NCBI GenBank assembly: GCA_963833115.1 | Contig: CAWHWS010000002.1 | Coordinates: 1,054,001-1,118,000, forward strand | Direction of reading: 5' to 3' | DNA from: Hasllibacter sp963833115 | Lineage (GTDB): Bacteria; Pseudomonadota; Alphaproteobacteria; Rhodobacterales; Rhodobacteraceae | DNA length: 64,000 bases | Shown: positions 30,210-39,205 of the stretch, one piece after another | Numbering within the stretch: position 1 is the first letter of the stretch | How the letters are laid out: every line of letters starts with the position of its first letter | Position numbers and translations under genes: made by a program | Notes under the pieces: generated by a model | What the model saw: the letters and a program-made list of their open reading frames with translations, nothing else | Database searches by the model: none | What the model was told of the DNA's origin: nothing

Positions 30210-31868
30210 ATGAGCATGGCCGAGGAGGAGACCGGCCCGCCCCCGTCCCGGGAGGCCGGACGGACGAGGACCCGCATCGCCGTCAACCGCTCGCCACTGG
30301 CGCGCCGGATCGTGACCTACAACCTCGTGGCGCTCGTGATCCTGGTGACGGGCGTCCTCTATCTCGACCCGTTCCGTGACAGCCTCGTGCTGCAACGCGA
30401 GGCGTCCCTCGTGATCGAGGCGCGCCTGATCGCCTCCGCGATCGAGATGCGGGCCGAGGCCGCCGAGGCGGACGCCGGGGAGGTCGGCGCGCGGGGCGGG
30501 GCCGGCGGGCCGCTGGCGGCCGCCCTCGCCGCGACCGCCCTGCCGACCGGGATCGACGTGCACCTCCTGGACGCCGGGGGCCGGCGTCTCGCCTCGGCCG
30601 CCGACGGGGCGGGCCTGCGTCTGCCCGAGGCGGGCATCCCCGAGGTCCGGCCGACCCTCCTGACCAGCGCGCTCGCGCGGGTTCTCGACGGCCTTCACCG
30701 GGCCGTCGGCCGGGGCGAGGCTCTCTCGGAGCCGCTCGGCCACGACCCGGAGGTCGAGGTCGCGGCGCTCCTGGCGCCGGCGCTCGAGGGGGACGGCGCG
30801 TCGGCGCGCGTCCCGCGGGGCCAGGGGAGCGCGTCGTTCTGGGCGGCGATCCCGGTTCGGCCCGCGGGCGTGCCGGGCGGCTATGTCGCGGTCGTCGCCA
30901 GCGACGATCGGGTGGAGATGCTCGCCGCCGCGGAGCGCGAGCACGTCCTGCAACTCTTCGTCGTGGCGATCCTGGTCTCCATCGGCGTCAGCCTCGCGCT
31001 CGCGTCCACCATCGCGACGCCCCTGAGCCTGCTGTCGCGCGCGGCGGAGATCGGCCGTTCGGGCGGCGGGCCGGCGCGCGTGCGCATCCCCGACCTGACC
31101 GCCCGCACCGACGAGATCGGGCGCCTGTCGGGCGCGCTTCGGGGCATGGTCTCCGCGCTCTACGACCGGATCGACGCCAACGAGCAGTTCGCCGCCGACG
31201 TGGCCCACGAGATCAAGAACCCGCTCGCCTCCCTGCGCTCCGCCACCGGGACGTTGCGCATGGCCGCGCAGGACGATCAGCGCGAGCGGCTCCTGACGGT
31301 GATCGAGCACGACGTGCGCCGCCTGGACCGTCTCGTCAGCGACATCTCGAACGCCTCGCGCCTCGACTCCGAGCTGGTGAAGGAGGACGAGGCGCCCTTC
31401 GACCTGCTCCACATGCTGCGCAACCTCGCCCAGTATCTGGGCCGCGACGCCAAGGGGAAGGGCATCGCCTTCCTCACGGACCTGCCGCAGGAGGCGATGG
31501 TGATCTCGGGCTTGGAGGCGCGGCTGGCGCAGGTCTTCGTCAACCTGATCACCAACGCGGTCTCCTTCTGCGAAGAGGGCGACGCGATCCGCCTGTGGGT
31601 CCGCCGGCGCGAGAACAGGGTGCTCGTCGTGGTCGAGGACACCGGCCCCGGCATCCCGGACGGGGCGCTGGGCAAGATCTTCGCCCGCTTCTACTCGGAG
31701 CGCCCGGAGGGCCAGTTCGGCGACAACTCGGGTCTCGGCCTCTCCATCTCCAAGCAGATCGTCGAGGCGCATGGCGGCGTGATCTGGGCCGAGAACATCC
31801 GCCCGACCGAGGCGGACCCCACCTCCGAGCCGCTGGGGGCGCGCTTCGTCGTGGGCCTCCCGGTTTGA
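30210..31868 (+). CDS. chvG: Sensor histidine kinase ChvG
   Basis: 552 aa. Two membrane segments (about residues 32-52 and 245-265) flank a periplasmic sensor; HAMP follows, then the H-box FAADVAHEIKNPLASLRSA, N-box LINLITNAVSF-like region, DTGPGIP and GLGLSISKQIVEAHGG. It should phosphorylate ChvI; in rhizobia this is held inactive by ExoR, not seen here. Its stop overlaps the TTG start of hprK. Confidence 0.95.
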   Translation: MSMAEEETGPPPSREAGRTRTRIAVNRSPLARRIVTYNLVALVILVTGVLYLDPFRDSLVLQREASLVIEARLIASAIEMRAEAAEADAGEVGARGGAGGPLAAALAATALPTGIDVHLLDAGGRRLASAADGAGLRLPEAGIPEVRPTLLTSALARVLDGLHRAVGRGEALSEPLGHDPEVEVAALLAPALEGDGASARVPRGQGSASFWAAIPVRPAGVPGGYVAVVASDDRVEMLAAAEREHVLQLFVVAILVSIGVSLALASTIATPLSLLSRAAEIGRSGGGPARVRIPDLTARTDEIGRLSGALRGMVSALYDRIDANEQFAADVAHEIKNPLASLRSATGTLRMAAQDDQRERLLTVIEHDVRRLDRLVSDISNASRLDSELVKEDEAPFDLLHMLRNLAQYLGRDAKGKGIAFLTDLPQEAMVISGLEARLAQVFVNLITNAVSFCEEGDAIRLWVRRRENRVLVVVEDTGPGIPDGALGKIFARFYSERPEGQFGDNSGLGLSISKQIVEAHGGVIWAENIRPTEADPTSEPLGARFVVGLPV

Positions 31869-32323
31869 GCGTGGAGGAGCGCCATGGCGGTGCGGTCGCC
31901 GTCGCCGGGCGCGGACTCCTGATCCTGGGCGCGCCGGGCGCGGGCAAGTCCAGGCTCGCGCTCGAGATGGCGGCGTTGGGCGCGGGCATCGTGACCGACG
32001 ACGTGGTAGAGGTGCGCACCGGCACGCCGCCGGTCCTCGCGGCGCCGGCGCGATGGCCCGGCCTGGTGGAGGCGCGGGGTCTGGGGCTGATCCGCGTGAC
32101 GGCTCATCCGCCCGTGCCCTGCTTCGCGGCGATCGACCTGTCGGCGCCGGCGCCCTCGGGGGACCGGATGCCCGAGCACGGCCGCCTCCTGCTGGGCGAC
32201 GGGGAGGTCGTTCTGCTGCGATGGGGGCAGGGCGCCCCTTACGCCGCCGCCCTGCTCGCCTATCTTGCGGATGGCCGGGCGCATGGGGCGCCCGATGCCC
32301 ATAGGGCCGCCGATGGACGATAG
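31865..32323 (+). CDS. hprK: HPr kinase/phosphorylase, short alphaproteobacterial form
   Basis: 152 aa. Only the C-terminal kinase domain is present, as usual in alphaproteobacteria: P-loop LILGAPGAGKSRLALEM, the acidic GAGIVTDDVVEV that binds the P-loop Ser and metal, and RGLGLIRV. It phosphorylates HPr on Ser. The TTG at 31865 overlaps the chvG stop (TTGA); a GTG at 31871 is the alternative. Its end overlaps rapZ by 11 bases. Confidence 0.9.
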   Translation: MSVEERHGGAVAVAGRGLLILGAPGAGKSRLALEMAALGAGIVTDDVVEVRTGTPPVLAAPARWPGLVEARGLGLIRVTAHPPVPCFAAIDLSAPAPSGDRMPEHGRLLLGDGEVVLLRWGQGAPYAAALLAYLADGRAHGAPDAHRAADGR

Positions 32324-33284
32324 CCCCGGACACGACGGAGCGCCCTCCGGCGGCGCGGAGCCGATGCGCGCCGTCCTGGTCACCGGCCCGTCAGGCGCCG
32401 GGCGCACGACGGCGATCCGGGCGCTGGAGGATTCGGGGTTCGAGGCCATCGACAACATGCCCTTCAGCCTGGTGCCGCGGCTCCTGGCCGGACCGCGCGG
32501 GCCGCGCCCCCTCGCGCTCGGGGTCGACGCCCGCAACCGCGATTTCGACGCCCGCGCGCTCATCGCGATGGTGGATGCGCTCGAGGCCGACCCGGGGCTC
32601 GAGGTGGAGCTCCTCTATCTCGACTGCGACGAGGCGACCCTGCTGGCGCGCTACAGCGAGACCCGGCGCCGCCATCCCCTCGGCGAGGACATCGCCCGCG
32701 GCATCGCCGAGGAGCGGGCGCTCCTGGGCGCGGTGCGTGATCGTGCGGGCGCGCTCATAGACACCGGCGGGATGACCCCGCACGCGCTGCGCGCGGAGGT
32801 CGCGCGCCTCTTCGCGGCGCCGGGCGCGGCGCAGGCCCTGACCGTGGCGCTCCTGTCGTTCTCCTACCGCCGGGGCGTGCCGCGCCAGGCCGACGCGGTG
32901 CAGGACGTGCGCTTCCTCGCCAACCCCCACTGGGAGCCGGGCCTCCGGTCGCTCGACGGGCGCGATCCGCGGGTCGCGGCGCACATCGCCGCCGATCCGC
33001 TCCACGGCCCCTTCGTGGACGCCTGCCTCGCCCTCCTGGACATCGTGCTGCCCGCGCACGAGGCCGAGGGGCGGTGCCTCTACACGCTCGCCTTCGGATG
33101 CACGGGCGGACAGCATCGTAGCGTCGCGATGGCCGAACGCATCGGTGCCGCACTTGCGAAGCGGGGGCACCGGGTGTCTATACGGCACAGGGAGCTCGAC
33201 GGCCGGGGACTCGCCGACGCAAGCCCCGCAGGCGCGCCGCACCCGGCGCGGGACGCGAGCGGACGGGGACTGACGGCCGGATGA
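32313..33284 (+). CDS. rapZ: RNase adapter protein RapZ
   Basis: 323 aa. N-terminal P-loop domain with GPSGAGRTTAIRALEDSGFEAIDNMP, and a C-terminal domain with LLSFSYRRGVPRQADAVQDVRFLANP and CTGGQHRSVAMAERIG that in E. coli binds small RNAs or metabolites such as GlcN6P. The Lys of the Walker A motif is Arg, which is common in this bacterial group. The last 25 residues are a Gly/Ala/Arg-rich tail beyond the usual end. ATGA overlap with the next gene. Confidence 0.93.
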   Translation: MDDSPGHDGAPSGGAEPMRAVLVTGPSGAGRTTAIRALEDSGFEAIDNMPFSLVPRLLAGPRGPRPLALGVDARNRDFDARALIAMVDALEADPGLEVELLYLDCDEATLLARYSETRRRHPLGEDIARGIAEERALLGAVRDRAGALIDTGGMTPHALRAEVARLFAAPGAAQALTVALLSFSYRRGVPRQADAVQDVRFLANPHWEPGLRSLDGRDPRVAAHIAADPLHGPFVDACLALLDIVLPAHEAEGRCLYTLAFGCTGGQHRSVAMAERIGAALAKRGHRVSIRHRELDGRGLADASPAGAPHPARDASGRGLTAG

Positions 33285-33703
33285 TCGGGATCGTGATCGT
33301 GGCGCATGGCCGGCTCGCGCAGGAGTACCTCGCGGCCGTCGAGCACGTCGTCGGCGTCCAGTCCGGGATGCGCGCCGTCTCGATCCTCCCCGAATGCGAT
33401 CGGGCCGCCAAGCAGGCCGAGATCTGCGGCGCCGCCGACGCGGTCGACGAAGGCGACGGCGTCGTGATGGTGACGGACATGTTCGGCGGATCGCCCAGCA
33501 ATCTCAGCCTGTCGGCCTGCTCGCCGGCGAACCGCAAGATCGTCTACGGGGCCAATCTGCCGCTCCTGATCAAACTGGCCAAGTCGCGCCGCAAGCCGGT
33601 CGACGTCGCCGTGCGGGGCGCGCTCGATGCGGGGCGCAAGTATATCGACGCGTTCGACGGCCCGGCCTGCGAGGCGCGCCGCACGGGCGGGCACGCGGCC
33701 TGA
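33281..33703 (+). CDS. PTS sugar transporter subunit IIA, mannose type (EIIA-Man/PtsM-like)
   Basis: 140 aa. The phosphorylated His is in IVIVAHGRLAQEYL near residue 9, and MVTDMFGGSPSNLS is the second family motif. No IIB or IIC permease gene is present, so this is a regulatory phosphorelay protein rather than part of a sugar uptake system. ATG start overlaps rapZ; HPr follows after seven bases. Confidence 0.92.
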   Translation: MIGIVIVAHGRLAQEYLAAVEHVVGVQSGMRAVSILPECDRAAKQAEICGAADAVDEGDGVVMVTDMFGGSPSNLSLSACSPANRKIVYGANLPLLIKLAKSRRKPVDVAVRGALDAGRKYIDAFDGPACEARRTGGHAA

Positions 33704-33710
33704 TCGCCCG

Positions 33711-33995
33711 GTGACGGAGGATCGGGCGCTCCGGCGCAACCTTCGGATCGTGAACGAGAAGGGGCTCCACGCGCGCGCCTCCGCCAAGTTCGCCGAGTGC
33801 GTGGAGCGGTTCGACGCGAGGGCCGAGGTGTCCCGCGACGGGATGTCGGCGGCGGGTGAATCGATCATGGGGCTCCTGATGCTCGCCGCCTATCGGGGCA
33901 CCGAGATCGAGGTCGCGACCTCCGGCCCGCAGGCCGCGGAGTTGTTGGAGGCGCTTGGCGCGCTGGTGGCGGACCGCTTCGGCGAGGGATCGTGA
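33711..33995 (+). CDS. ptsH: Phosphocarrier protein HPr
   Basis: 94 aa. The EI-dependent phosphorylation site His is in EKGLHARASAKF and the HprK-dependent Ser in AAGESIMGLLML, both intact. GTG start. Enzyme I is not in the window. Together with hprK, rapZ and IIA it forms the regulatory PTS typical of alphaproteobacteria, linked to ChvGI by position and overlapping reading frames. Its stop overlaps the next GTG. Confidence 0.93.
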   Translation: MTEDRALRRNLRIVNEKGLHARASAKFAECVERFDARAEVSRDGMSAAGESIMGLLMLAAYRGTEIEVATSGPQAAELLEALGALVADRFGEGS

Positions 33996-34867
33996 TCGCG
34001 GAGCCCCCGCCGGCGCGGTCGCCGGACGGGCACGCGACGCCGCGCCCGCCCCCGTTCGACAAGCGCCGGCTCTCCTATGCCGGCACGTTCGACGACTCGC
34101 GCCGCGCGACGGTGATCCGCGCGATGGAATGGACGACCGGGAAGCTGACCCTCCTGCGCCATATCCGCCGGTTCGAGGCCACGCCCGTCCCGCACGGGCA
34201 GGGGTTCTGGACCAAGGCGATGGCGGAGATGCGCATCGACGTGACGACCCCCGCCGATGAGGTGGCGCGGATCCCGCCGGCCGGGCCGCTCGTGGTGGTG
34301 GCGAACCATCCCCATGGCCTGATCGACGGGATGATCGCGGCCGAGCTCGTCGGCCGGGTGCGGACCGACTACCGGATCCTGGCGCGCACCCTCCTGACCG
34401 GCGTCGCGGAGGTCGAGCGGTTCATGTTGCCGGTGCCGTTCCCGCACGCGCCCGGCGCGCAGGTCCAGATGATCGAGATGCGCCGCCGCGCGATGACGCA
34501 CCTGCGGGCGGGCGGGTGCGTCGTGCTCTTCCCCGCGGGCGCGGTCGCGGCGTCGGCCACGGCGCTCGGCCCGGTGATCGAAGGGGCGTGGACCCCGTTC
34601 ACCGCCAAGATGATCGTGCGCTCCGGCGCGACGGTCGTGCCCATGCGGTTCCTCGGATCGAACAGTCGGGCCTACCAGATCGCGAACCGGCTCTCGGCGA
34701 CCCTGCGCCAGGGCTTGCTCATCCACGAGGTCGCGCACGCGTTCGGCAAGCCGCAGCGCCCGGTGATCGGCGCGCCCATCCCGCCGGCCGAATGGCGCGC
34801 GCGCGCCGCGGCGCCGAGGGAGTTCATGGCCTGGCTGCGCGAGCGTACCCTGAGCCTCGAGCCCTAG
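33992..34867 (+). CDS. Lysophospholipid acyltransferase family protein
   Basis: 291 aa. PlsC-like motifs: VVVANHPHGLIDG (the HxxxxD-like acyltransferase site, with H and the following D), and the glycerol-phosphate-binding FPAGAVAAS. The N-terminal 35 residues are Pro/Ala-rich. Such genes lie after HPr in other Rhodobacterales and probably act on membrane phospholipid or ornithine-lipid precursors; the substrate is inference. GTG start, GTGA-coupled to HPr. Confidence 0.85.
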   Translation: MIAEPPPARSPDGHATPRPPPFDKRRLSYAGTFDDSRRATVIRAMEWTTGKLTLLRHIRRFEATPVPHGQGFWTKAMAEMRIDVTTPADEVARIPPAGPLVVVANHPHGLIDGMIAAELVGRVRTDYRILARTLLTGVAEVERFMLPVPFPHAPGAQVQMIEMRRRAMTHLRAGGCVVLFPAGAVAASATALGPVIEGAWTPFTAKMIVRSGATVVPMRFLGSNSRAYQIANRLSATLRQGLLIHEVAHAFGKPQRPVIGAPIPPAEWRARAAAPREFMAWLRERTLSLEP

Positions 34868-35739
34868 CGCGTCGGCACGGGCTCCTCGCCGCGGTAGTCG
34901 TAGAACCCGCGCCCGCTCTTGCGGCCGAGCCAGCCCGCCTCGACGTACTTGGTCAGCAGCGGGCAGGGGCGGTACTTCGTGTCGGCCAGCCCGTCGTGCA
35001 GGACGTTCATGATCGCGAGGCAGGTGTCGAGCCCGATGAAGTCTGCGAGCGCGAGCGGCCCCATGGGGTGGTTCGCCCCGAGGCGCATCGACGTGTCGAT
35101 GGAGGTCACCGTGCCGACGCCCTCGTAGAGCGTGTAGACCGCCTCGTTGATCATCGGCATCAGGATGCGGTTGACGATGAAGGCCGGGAAATCCTCGGCC
35201 GTCGCGTGCTGCTTGCCCAGCCGCTCGACCACGCCGCGGCAGGCCTCGAAGGTCGGCTCGTCGGTCGCGATCCCTCGGATCAGTTCGACGAGCTGCATCA
35301 CCGGCACCGGGTTCATGAAGTGGAAGCCCATGAACTTCTCGGGCCGGTCGGTTCGGCTCGCGAGGCGCGTGATCGAGATCGAAGAGGTGTTGGAGGTCAG
35401 GATCGTCTCGGGCCCCAGATGCGGCACCAGCGCCTCGAAGATCGCCGTCTTGACGCTCTCGCGCTCCGTCGCGGCCTCAATGACGAGGTCGGTGCCGCCC
35501 AGGTCGGTCAGGGTCTGGGTCGCGGAGATGCGGGCCATCGCGGCGGCGTGGCCGGCCTCGTCCAGGGTGCCCTTGGAGACCTGCCGCGCGATGTTGCGGT
35601 CGATCAGGGCGCGGCCGGCGTCCAGCGCGTCCCGGTCGATGTCGGTGACCAGGACTTCGTATCCCGCGACGGCCATCACATGGGCGATGCCGTTGCCCAT
35701 TTGTCCCGCGCCGACGACGCCGATCCGCTCGATTGCCAT
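34864..35739 (-). CDS. 3-hydroxybutyryl-CoA dehydrogenase
   Basis: 291 aa NAD(P)-dependent enzyme linking acetoacetyl-CoA and 3-hydroxybutyryl-CoA, as in butanoate or PHB metabolism. Rossmann motif IGVVGAGQMGNGIAHVMA, then FEALVPHLGPETILTSNTSSISIT with the catalytic Ser region, GFHFMNPVPVMQLVELI with the catalytic His, and FIVNRILMPMINEA. Converges with the acyltransferase by a four-base stop overlap. It is near etfAB, with which it shares fatty-acid or butyrate oxidation. Confidence 0.93.
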   Translation of the reverse strand: MAIERIGVVGAGQMGNGIAHVMAVAGYEVLVTDIDRDALDAGRALIDRNIARQVSKGTLDEAGHAAAMARISATQTLTDLGGTDLVIEAATERESVKTAIFEALVPHLGPETILTSNTSSISITRLASRTDRPEKFMGFHFMNPVPVMQLVELIRGIATDEPTFEACRGVVERLGKQHATAEDFPAFIVNRILMPMINEAVYTLYEGVGTVTSIDTSMRLGANHPMGPLALADFIGLDTCLAIMNVLHDGLADTKYRPCPLLTKYVEAGWLGRKSGRGFYDYRGEEPVPTR

Positions 35740-35880
35740 CCTGGCCCGCCTCCGTCGCGGCGCCGCGCCGCGCCGGACCCTATGCGGCGCCCCGGGCTCC
35801 GCGCAAGCGGGGCGCCCAGGTGATTCGGGCGCGGTTAGGACGATGGTAAGCCCCGCGCGTCACAAAGGCCGGGCCATCGG

Positions 35881-36858
35881 ATGGAGGGCGATTCTTTGAT
35901 CGGCAGGCGACTGACCAAGGCGAGACCGGCGCAGATCGTCGTCGACCGGCGTCCGGTGGACTACCACCATTGTCGCTATGACGACTCGCGGCTGCTGTTC
36001 CGCGGACCGCGGCGCAAGCTGGACGGCCGGCACCTCGTGGCCGTCGGATCGACGCCCACCTATGGCCGGTTCGTGCACGCGCCCTGGCCGCAGCTGCTGG
36101 AGTCCCTGATCGACCGGCCCGTCGCCAATCTGGGCTACCCCAACGCGGGGATCGACCTCGTGAGCCGCTCGACGCCGCTCAACGCGGCCTGCGTCGTCGC
36201 CGCCGCCTGCATCGTCGAGGTGATGGGCGCGGCGAACATGTCCAACCGGTTCTACAGCGTGCATCCCCGCCACAACGACCGGTTCCTGATGCCCTCGCAC
36301 GAGCTCGGCCGCCTCTATCCGGAGGTGGACTTCACCGAGTTCGCCTTCGTCCGCCACATGCTCGGCGCGCTGGAGGACCTCTCGCCCGAGCGGTTCCGCC
36401 TCGTCCTGGCGGAGATGCGCGATGCCTGGGCGGCCCGGATGCGGGTGTTCCTCGGCGGGCTCGAGGGGCCTGCGATCCTCCTGCGGATCTCGGGCGGAAC
36501 GGAGGCGCGTCCGGCGACCGGCGGGCTGGGCGACCTACCCCCGGCGATGATCGAGGCCCTCGCCCATGACACGGATTCCATGATCGTCACCGCCGCGGAG
36601 ACGCCGGACATGTCGCGCGAGGACCTGTCCTTCGGGACCTCGGAGCGGGCGGCCGCGGGCACGCAGCCGGCCCCGCCGGTCCACGACGTGGCGGCGGCGG
36701 CGATCCTGGCCGAGCTGCCCGCCCTGCTGGCCCGGCCCCGCCGCATCCCGGAGCCCGCGCCCGAGACCCGCCGGCCGCATCCCCCCCGGCGCGCGACGAC
36801 TCAGACCTTCCCGGTCATCTCCGGCACCGCCTCGAACAGGTCGGCGACCAGCCCGTAA
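35881..36858 (+). CDS. DUF6473 family protein
   Basis: 325 aa. VDYHHCRYDDSRLLFRGPRRKLDG near residue 25 and MGAANMSNRFYSVHPRHNDRFLMPS with LYPEVDFTEFAFVRHMLGAL are the hallmarks of DUF6473, common in Rhodobacterales and of unknown function; the NRFYSVHPRRND part resembles SGNH-like glycan enzymes. The ATG at 35881 is used; a TTG at 35896 has a well spaced GGAGGG and may be the real start. The last 19 codons overlap the 3' end of etfA on the opposite strand. Confidence 0.82.
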   Translation: MEGDSLIGRRLTKARPAQIVVDRRPVDYHHCRYDDSRLLFRGPRRKLDGRHLVAVGSTPTYGRFVHAPWPQLLESLIDRPVANLGYPNAGIDLVSRSTPLNAACVVAAACIVEVMGAANMSNRFYSVHPRHNDRFLMPSHELGRLYPEVDFTEFAFVRHMLGALEDLSPERFRLVLAEMRDAWAARMRVFLGGLEGPAILLRISGGTEARPATGGLGDLPPAMIEALAHDTDSMIVTAAETPDMSREDLSFGTSERAAAGTQPAPPVHDVAAAAILAELPALLARPRRIPEPAPETRRPHPPRRATTQTFPVISGTASNRSATSP

Positions 36859-37736
36859 TCGGCCACCTGGAAGATCGGCGCGTCCTCGTCCTTGTTGATG
36901 GCGACGATGACCTTGGAATCCTTCATCCCGGCCAGGTGCTGGATCGCCCCCGAGATGCCGAGCGCGACGTAGAGCTCGGGCGCCACGACCTTGCCGGTCT
37001 GCCCGACCTGCCAGTCGTTGGGGGCGTAGCCGGAATCGACCGCCGCGCGGGACGCCCCGACGGCCGCCCCGAGCGCGTCCGCCAGCTTCTCGACCAGGGC
37101 GAAGTTCTCCTCCGAGCCGATGCCGCGCCCGCCGGAGACGACGCGCCCGGCCGAGGTCAGCTCCGGCCGGTCGCTGGCCGCCACCTTGTCCTCCACGAAG
37201 CTGGAGAGCCCCGCGTCGCCCGCGCCGCTCGCGGCCTCCACCGTGGCCGAGCCGCCCGTGCCCGCCGCGTCGAAGTTGGCGGTGCGCACCGTCATGACCT
37301 TGACCGCGTCCGCGGACTTGACCGTCTGGATCGCGTTGCCGGCGTAGATCGGGCGCTGGAACGTCTCCGCGTCGATCACGGCGATCACGTCCGAGAGGAC
37401 CATCACGTCCAGCAGGGCCGCGACGCGGGGCAGCACGTTCTTGGCCGACGCGGTCGAGGGCGCGACGATGTGCGTGTAGTCCCCGGCGAGGCCGACGATC
37501 AGCCCGGCGAGGTTCTCGGCAAGCCCGTTGGCGTAGGCGGCGTCGTCCGCGACCAGGATCCTGGCGGCGCCGTCCAGCGTGGCGGCGTCGCCCCCCGTGA
37601 CGCCCGCGCCTGCGACGAGGACGTGCACGTCCCCGCCGATCTGCGCCGCGGCGGTCATCGCCTTGGCGGTGGCGTCCATGTTGACGGCGGCGCCGTCGTC
37701 GATGCGGGTGACCTCCGCGATGAGGAGAACGGCCAT
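36801..37736 (-). CDS. etfA: Electron transfer flavoprotein alpha subunit
   Basis: 311 aa. The C-terminal FAD domain has GRVVSGGRGIGSEENFALVEKLADAL, VGQTGKVVAPELYVALGISGAIQHLAGM and VAINKDEDAPIF. With EtfB it carries electrons from acyl-CoA dehydrogenases to ETF-ubiquinone oxidoreductase. Start and etfB stop share one base (TGATG). Confidence 0.96.
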   Translation of the reverse strand: MAVLLIAEVTRIDDGAAVNMDATAKAMTAAAQIGGDVHVLVAGAGVTGGDAATLDGAARILVADDAAYANGLAENLAGLIVGLAGDYTHIVAPSTASAKNVLPRVAALLDVMVLSDVIAVIDAETFQRPIYAGNAIQTVKSADAVKVMTVRTANFDAAGTGGSATVEAASGAGDAGLSSFVEDKVAASDRPELTSAGRVVSGGRGIGSEENFALVEKLADALGAAVGASRAAVDSGYAPNDWQVGQTGKVVAPELYVALGISGAIQHLAGMKDSKVIVAINKDEDAPIFQVADYGLVADLFEAVPEMTGKV

Positions 37737-38497
37737 CAGAGCACCCCCGCTTCGTTCTTGAGCTTGTCCATCAACTCGTCGATCGAGCCGACCATGACCC
37801 CGGCCTTGCGGCCGCCGGGCTCGTCCGTCTTGACGATCTCGAGCCGGGCCGCGACGTCGACCCCGTAATCGGCGGGGGTCTTGGTCTCGAGCGGCTTCTT
37901 CTTGGCCTTCATGATGTTGGGCAGCGAGGCGTAGCGCGGCTCGTTGAGGCGCAGGTCGACCGTCACGATGGCCGGCATCCTCGCGCGGATCGTCTGCAGC
38001 CCGCCGTCCACCTCGCGGGTCACGACCGCCTCCTCGCCGTCGATCGCGAGCTCGGAGGCGAAGGTCGCCTGGCTCCAGCCGAGGAGGGCGGCGAGCATCT
38101 GCCCGGTCGCGTTCATGTCGTTGTCGATCGCCTGCTTGCCGGCGAGCACGAGGCCGGGCCCCTCCTCGTCGATCACGGCCTTGAGGAGCTTGGCCACCGC
38201 CAGCGGCTCGATGTCCTGATGCACGTCGGAGGCCGCCTCGATGAGGATCGCGCGGTCGGCGCCCATCGCGAGCGCGGTGCGCAGGGTCTCCTGGTTCTTG
38301 GCTGTGCCGATGGAGACGGCGATGACCTCGGTCGCGACGCCCTTCTCCTTGAGGCGGATCGCCTCCTCGACGGCGATCTCGTCGAACGGGTTCATGCTCA
38401 TCTTGACGTTGGCGAGGTCCACGCCCGATCCGTCGGACTTCACCCGGACCTTCACGTTGTAGTCGATGACCCGCTTGACGGGCACGAGGATCTTCAT
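37736..38497 (-). CDS. etfB: Electron transfer flavoprotein beta subunit
   Basis: 253 aa. AMP-binding ETF beta with MKILVPVKRVIDYNVKVRV at the start, NPFDEIAVEEAIRLKEKG, VLAGKQAIDNDMNATGQMLA and a C-terminal VDVAARLEIVKTDEP. First gene of the etfBA pair; a 130-base gap upstream separates it from the adenosyltransferase. Confidence 0.97.
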   Translation of the reverse strand: MKILVPVKRVIDYNVKVRVKSDGSGVDLANVKMSMNPFDEIAVEEAIRLKEKGVATEVIAVSIGTAKNQETLRTALAMGADRAILIEAASDVHQDIEPLAVAKLLKAVIDEEGPGLVLAGKQAIDNDMNATGQMLAALLGWSQATFASELAIDGEEAVVTREVDGGLQTIRARMPAIVTVDLRLNEPRYASLPNIMKAKKKPLETKTPADYGVDVAARLEIVKTDEPGGRKAGVMVGSIDELMDKLKNEAGVL

Positions 38498-38629
38498 GGG
38501 GCGCCTCCCTGGTCTTCGGGGGAACGCCGCCCCCCGCGCATCGTGTTCCGACCGCGTGGTTACGTGTCGCGGGGGCCCCGCGGTAGGGCGAAAGCGACGC
38601 GGGGGCGGGCCCGGACGCCGCGTTGCGCC

Positions 38630-39202
38630 TCAGCGGTTGGCGCCGGGGACCCAGAGCACGTCGGCGCGGCCGTCGTCGTTGGCGATCCGCCCGGCGCAGA
38701 AGAACCAGTCCGACAGCCGGTTGAGGTACTTCACCGCGTCGGGGTTCACCGCCTCCATCGTCGCCAGCTCGACCGCCCCGCGCTCGGCGCGGCGGCACAC
38801 CGTGCGGCAGAGATGAAGCTGCGCCGCGAGGGCCGAGCCGCCCGGCAGGATGAACGAGCGCAGGGGCTCGAGCGTCTCGTTCATCGCGTCGATCTCCGCC
38901 TCGAGGCGGTCGACCTGCGTGGCGGCCATGCGCAGGGGCGGATACTCGCTCTCGGCGTCCTTCTCCATGTCCGGGCGGCACAGGTCGGCGCCCAGGTCGA
39001 ACAGGTCGTTGGAGATCGCGGCCAGCGCCGCGTCCGTCGCCTCGTCCGCGTGCTGCCGCGCGAGGCCGACGCAGGCGTTGACCTCGTCCACCGTGCCGTA
39101 GGCGGCGACGCGGATCGAGTGCTTGGCCACGCGGGCGCCGTTGCCGAGCGCGGTCTCCCCGGAATCGCCGGTGCGGGTGTAGATCTTGTTGAGCACGACC
39201 AT
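38630..39202 (-). CDS. Cob(I)alamin adenosyltransferase, PduO/MMAB type
   Basis: 190 aa. KIYTRTGDSGETALGNGARVAKHSIRV is the ATP-binding N-terminus, with the conserved FILPGGSALAAQLHLCRTVCRRAER helix and YLNRLSDWFF. It transfers the adenosyl group of ATP to cob(I)alamin, making coenzyme B12, for enzymes such as methylmalonyl-CoA mutase. No cobalamin riboswitch was seen upstream. Confidence 0.95.
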   Translation of the reverse strand: MVVLNKIYTRTGDSGETALGNGARVAKHSIRVAAYGTVDEVNACVGLARQHADEATDAALAAISNDLFDLGADLCRPDMEKDAESEYPPLRMAATQVDRLEAEIDAMNETLEPLRSFILPGGSALAAQLHLCRTVCRRAERGAVELATMEAVNPDAVKYLNRLSDWFFCAGRIANDDGRADVLWVPGANR

Positions 39203-39205
39203 CGG

